Assembly (NCBI GenBank): GCA_020718925.1
Contig: DYRC01000180.1
Span: 1-8,280, forward strand
Direction of reading: 5' to 3'
DNA length: 8,280 nt
DNA from: Desulfonema limicola
GTDB lineage: Bacteria; Desulfobacterota; Desulfobacteria; Desulfobacterales; DYRC01
Below are positions 7,601-8,280 of the stretch, piece after piece. The first letter of the stretch is position 1. Each line of letters starts with the position of its first letter. The position numbers were made by a program, and so were the translations under genes. The notes below the pieces were generated by a model. The model saw only the letters and a program-made list of their open reading frames with translations. It ran no database searches and was not told where the DNA came from.

Positions 7601-8280
7601 TGCAACATACACATTGCCGATACTGTCTGTCGCAATTCCGTAAGGACGGCTGAATTGAGATTCTTTATCGCCGTATCCGCCCCATTTGAGCAGAAAATTT
7701 CCATCAGCATCGAATTTCTGAATCTGATCGTTGCCTGAATCAGCCACATAAACATGTCCTTCATAGTCAATCGTAATGCGATACGGCGAGTAAAACTTAC
7801 CCTCAAATACTTTGATAAAATCTCTGTTTGCATTGAATTTTTTTATGCTGTTATTGCCGGTATCTGCAACATAAATATCGCCGTTTTTGGCTATGGCAAT
7901 CCCATCCGGCGAAGCAAGGTCTTTATTTTCGCCGCCTCTGCCCCATTTACTGACAAACAACCCGCTATGCGTGAATTTCTGAATCCGATCATTTCGGGAA
8001 TCCGCAATATACATATATCCGCTGCTGCTTATCGCTATGCCATCCGGCGTATTAAATTGCCCGCTTCCGCTGCCCAAACTTCCCCATTTTTCAATGCTTC
8101 CGTCTTTATTGAACTTCTGAACGCGATTATTTTTCATTTCTGATACATAAATCGCGCCTTTATCATCTATGGCTATACCCAAAGGCCAGTCAAAGTCCTT
8201 ATCTTTGGTTCCGTAAGTTCCGAATGTCTCAATAAAATTTCCTTTGGAATCAAATTTCTGAACGCGGTTATTTCGCGCAT
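4268..8280 (-). CDS. NHL-repeat / tandem caspase-like (C13) multidomain protein, N-terminus beyond the window
   Basis: The frame stays open to the right edge, giving 1336 residues; numbering here starts at the first full codon (8278). The TTG at 8182 is an internal Leu in an NHL repeat, not a start. Domains: NHL repeats (1-380), eight full plus one partial, typically PxGIAIDxxGNxYVADxxNxRIQKF; caspase-like/C13 domain 1 (about 389-590) with YITDHGG (His478) and VYDACNSG (Cys519), the clan CD dyad; Ig-like domain (about 613-702); caspase-like domain 2 (about 709-902) with His and Cys replaced by Ala786 and Asp825; second Ig-like domain (916-1006); PPC-like domain (1007-1127); carboxypeptidase-regulatory-like domain (1133-1208); C-terminal cassette (1227-1336). 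The PPC, Ig-like and regulatory-like domains suggest export, but any signal peptide lies outside the window. A surface or secreted protein with a possible cysteine-protease activity is the best inference. Substrate is unknown. Confidence 0.88.
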   Translation of the reverse strand, partial: ARNNRVQKFDSKGNFIETFGTYGTKDKDFDWPLGIAIDDKGAIYVSEMKNNRVQKFNKDGSIEKWGSLGSGSGQFNTPDGIAISSSGYMYIADSRNDRIQKFTHSGLFVSKWGRGGENKDLASPDGIAIAKNGDIYVADTGNNSIKKFNANRDFIKVFEGKFYSPYRITIDYEGHVYVADSGNDQIQKFDADGNFLLKWGGYGDKESQFSRPYGIATDSIGNVYVADQGNYRIQKFDKTGKYLTQFGVKGTEPGQFNQPEGIGIDSNDNIYVADTQNHRIQKFDKDLKFVIEWGTKGSKAGEFDLPNAVTIDADGNVYVSDMKNCRIQKFGFINGKPELLSIFGEEGSYPGQMKYPGDIAIDADGKLYIADNNNHRIEVFKKKEDEKLTKAIIVAGGGPYSGNKLWDSTRIAANFAYQVLNYQGIGKENIRYFSEDNADLDNNGKADDIFGIPSAKNLADAISWAKDADTLVLYITDHGGKETFRMSISENLNVSDLATWLNQSQSEKSKDIIFVYDACNSGTFLAPLSSVSSPRILITSTEGAQDAYFIAQGMVSFSGFFWTEIFRGSTVTSAFDSAQNSVKDIVKVQIPAMTSNGILPEKIIGNGTERKGDMPVIENIPDSAKIRVRITDADGVGRVWAVMKPANSVQIGTGSTVTDLPSADLLPIGNGEYSTDYNSFGSGEMVIYARDNLGNTSVMPVIGGSSLRRKAIIVSGTGTSALKNADAACNALKLQWYSDTDIIFMAPPDSQVSCKKPDSEANSANLKNALVDMLNTQDVTLYMTGAGSSGYFRINSKEYMAVSSLKQWLDTLQIPGKLVVIYDADYSQSFAASTSGKDRIFISSSEQMAFFGDNISFSAFFWNSVGNGASVKKAFTDAKNAIGFLSTATPQISDSSSIAASYYIGNGIKMADSVAVTPDITLAGQTSSPIWLEDTAGNIVQAYAMITKPCINDLSCNAEKLVLSLKDGRYEGTYNKFGNFGTYHVSLYGMDKNGNMLVSKDMTVFQSVGDDIYESDNSLYSAKNININDAAPQEHNFFRAGDEDWIKFYGLAGQTYTIRAGRLGKDCYPVIELRDINYNILKTWKTSTLHEDIAQEWKCLYDGVYYLRIYNEKTGQDTGYHLEIYTPTAAFAGYVSGNITDESGNPVGDAQIKTDANGSALSYADGMYLINQPAGSKITVTVAVPGYYQTTQTISVPESGIASLNFKLTPIPPPPVEIPYQPPTPEDRGSIAVREDLTLNICARYRGLTFGLTMTFAPNPHGLSGVFWKADPATLKQIQSSSPACIDVGDDLKMNIRAEYRGIGYTFPMSFYPYPNAASASEFFWKADPALLRVVY
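5261..6154 (-). repeat. caspase-like plus Ig-like unit 2 (catalytically degenerate)
   Basis: This encodes window residues about 709-1006. It repeats the order of unit 1: RKAIIVSGTG (against TKAIIVAGGG), LYMTGAGS (against LYITDHGG), VIYDADYSQSF (against FVYDACNSGTF), RIFISSSE (against RILITSTE), SFSAFFW (against SFSGFFW), then an Ig-like tail with GRYEGTYNKFG (against GEYSTDYNSFG). The catalytic His is Ala (codon 5921-5923) and the Cys is Asp (codon 5804-5806), so this copy should not be a protease. Confidence 0.8.
6173..7114 (-). repeat. caspase-like plus Ig-like unit 1 (dyad intact)
   Basis: This encodes window residues about 389-702. The caspase-like fold carries His478 (codon 6845-6847) in YITDHGG and Cys519 (codon 6722-6724) in VYDACNSG, matching the His-Gly and Ala-Cys dyad contexts of clan CD peptidases such as legumain (C13). 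An acidic loop DLDNNGKAD (439-447) before the His strand resembles a calcium-binding loop. The following Ig-like region (613-702) is also present after unit 2. Confidence 0.8.
7139..8280 (-). repeat. NHL repeat array, eight full units plus one partial
   Basis: Units with YVAD and RIQKF motifs end near window residues 9, 56, 102, 148, 189, 236, 283, 330 and 380, spaced 41-50 residues. NHL repeats form six-bladed beta-propellers, often for ligand, protein or polysaccharide binding. As the array runs off the right edge, the total is unknown; more than one propeller is likely if further units follow. Confidence 0.88.

Noticed and set aside
4268..8182. TTG at 8182 as the start codon of the NHL/caspase-like gene
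   Set aside because: The frame stays open for 32 more codons to the window edge and encodes more NHL sequence (NNRVQKF, DWPLGIAID). The TTG is an internal leucine, with no ribosome-binding site.
7139..8280. Evenly spaced similar phrases (for example AATTTCTGAATGCG) that could suggest a CRISPR-like array
   Set aside because: The period is about 120-150 bp, the repeats are imperfect and they encode NHL blades in frame. The same holds for the LVIVD region at 2129-3841.

Overview
The window holds one plus-strand metabolic gene and two large minus-strand genes for repeat-rich exported proteins. The mix of a glutaryl-CoA dehydrogenase with giant NHL, LVIVD and caspase-like multidomain proteins resembles large-genome Desulfobacterota (Desulfonema-like or multicellular magnetotactic relatives). 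That is an inference from architecture, not a demonstrated taxonomy.

Layout. Bases 1-152 hold a possible 3' end of an upstream gene, a candidate promoter and a good ribosome-binding site. Bases 153-1319 (+) encode a complete 388-residue glutaryl-CoA dehydrogenase with Glu367 as predicted catalytic base, Arg94, and Tyr366, the residue linked to the decarboxylating type. A 47-bp convergent gap with a GC-rich hairpin follows. Bases 1367-4078 (-) encode a complete 903-residue secreted protein: signal peptide, first half of a TIG/IPT fold, about 12 LVIVD beta-propeller repeats, apparent second half of the TIG fold, a carboxypeptidase-regulatory-like domain and a C-terminal cassette. The 189-bp gap at 4079-4267 carries 5'-leader hairpins and a REP-like palindromic element. 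Bases 4268-8280 (-) encode the C-terminal 1336 residues of a larger protein whose start lies beyond the window: at least eight full NHL repeats, a C13/caspase-like domain with an intact His/Cys dyad, an Ig-like domain, a second caspase-like domain that has lost both catalytic residues, another Ig-like domain, a PPC-like domain, a carboxypeptidase-regulatory-like domain and the same C-terminal cassette.

How they fit together. The two minus-strand genes are co-oriented and end in the same roughly 110-residue cassette. Within it, 128 bp are identical between the copies, silent sites included, while the flanks have diverged, which points to recent gene conversion. I infer a pair of surface or secreted proteins with different beta-propeller front ends and a shared C-terminal module that may serve sorting, anchoring or binding. 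The dehydrogenase shows no evident link to them. The most unusual features are the active/inactive caspase-like tandem, the propeller that seems to be inserted in a TIG fold, and the homogenised C-terminal cassette.
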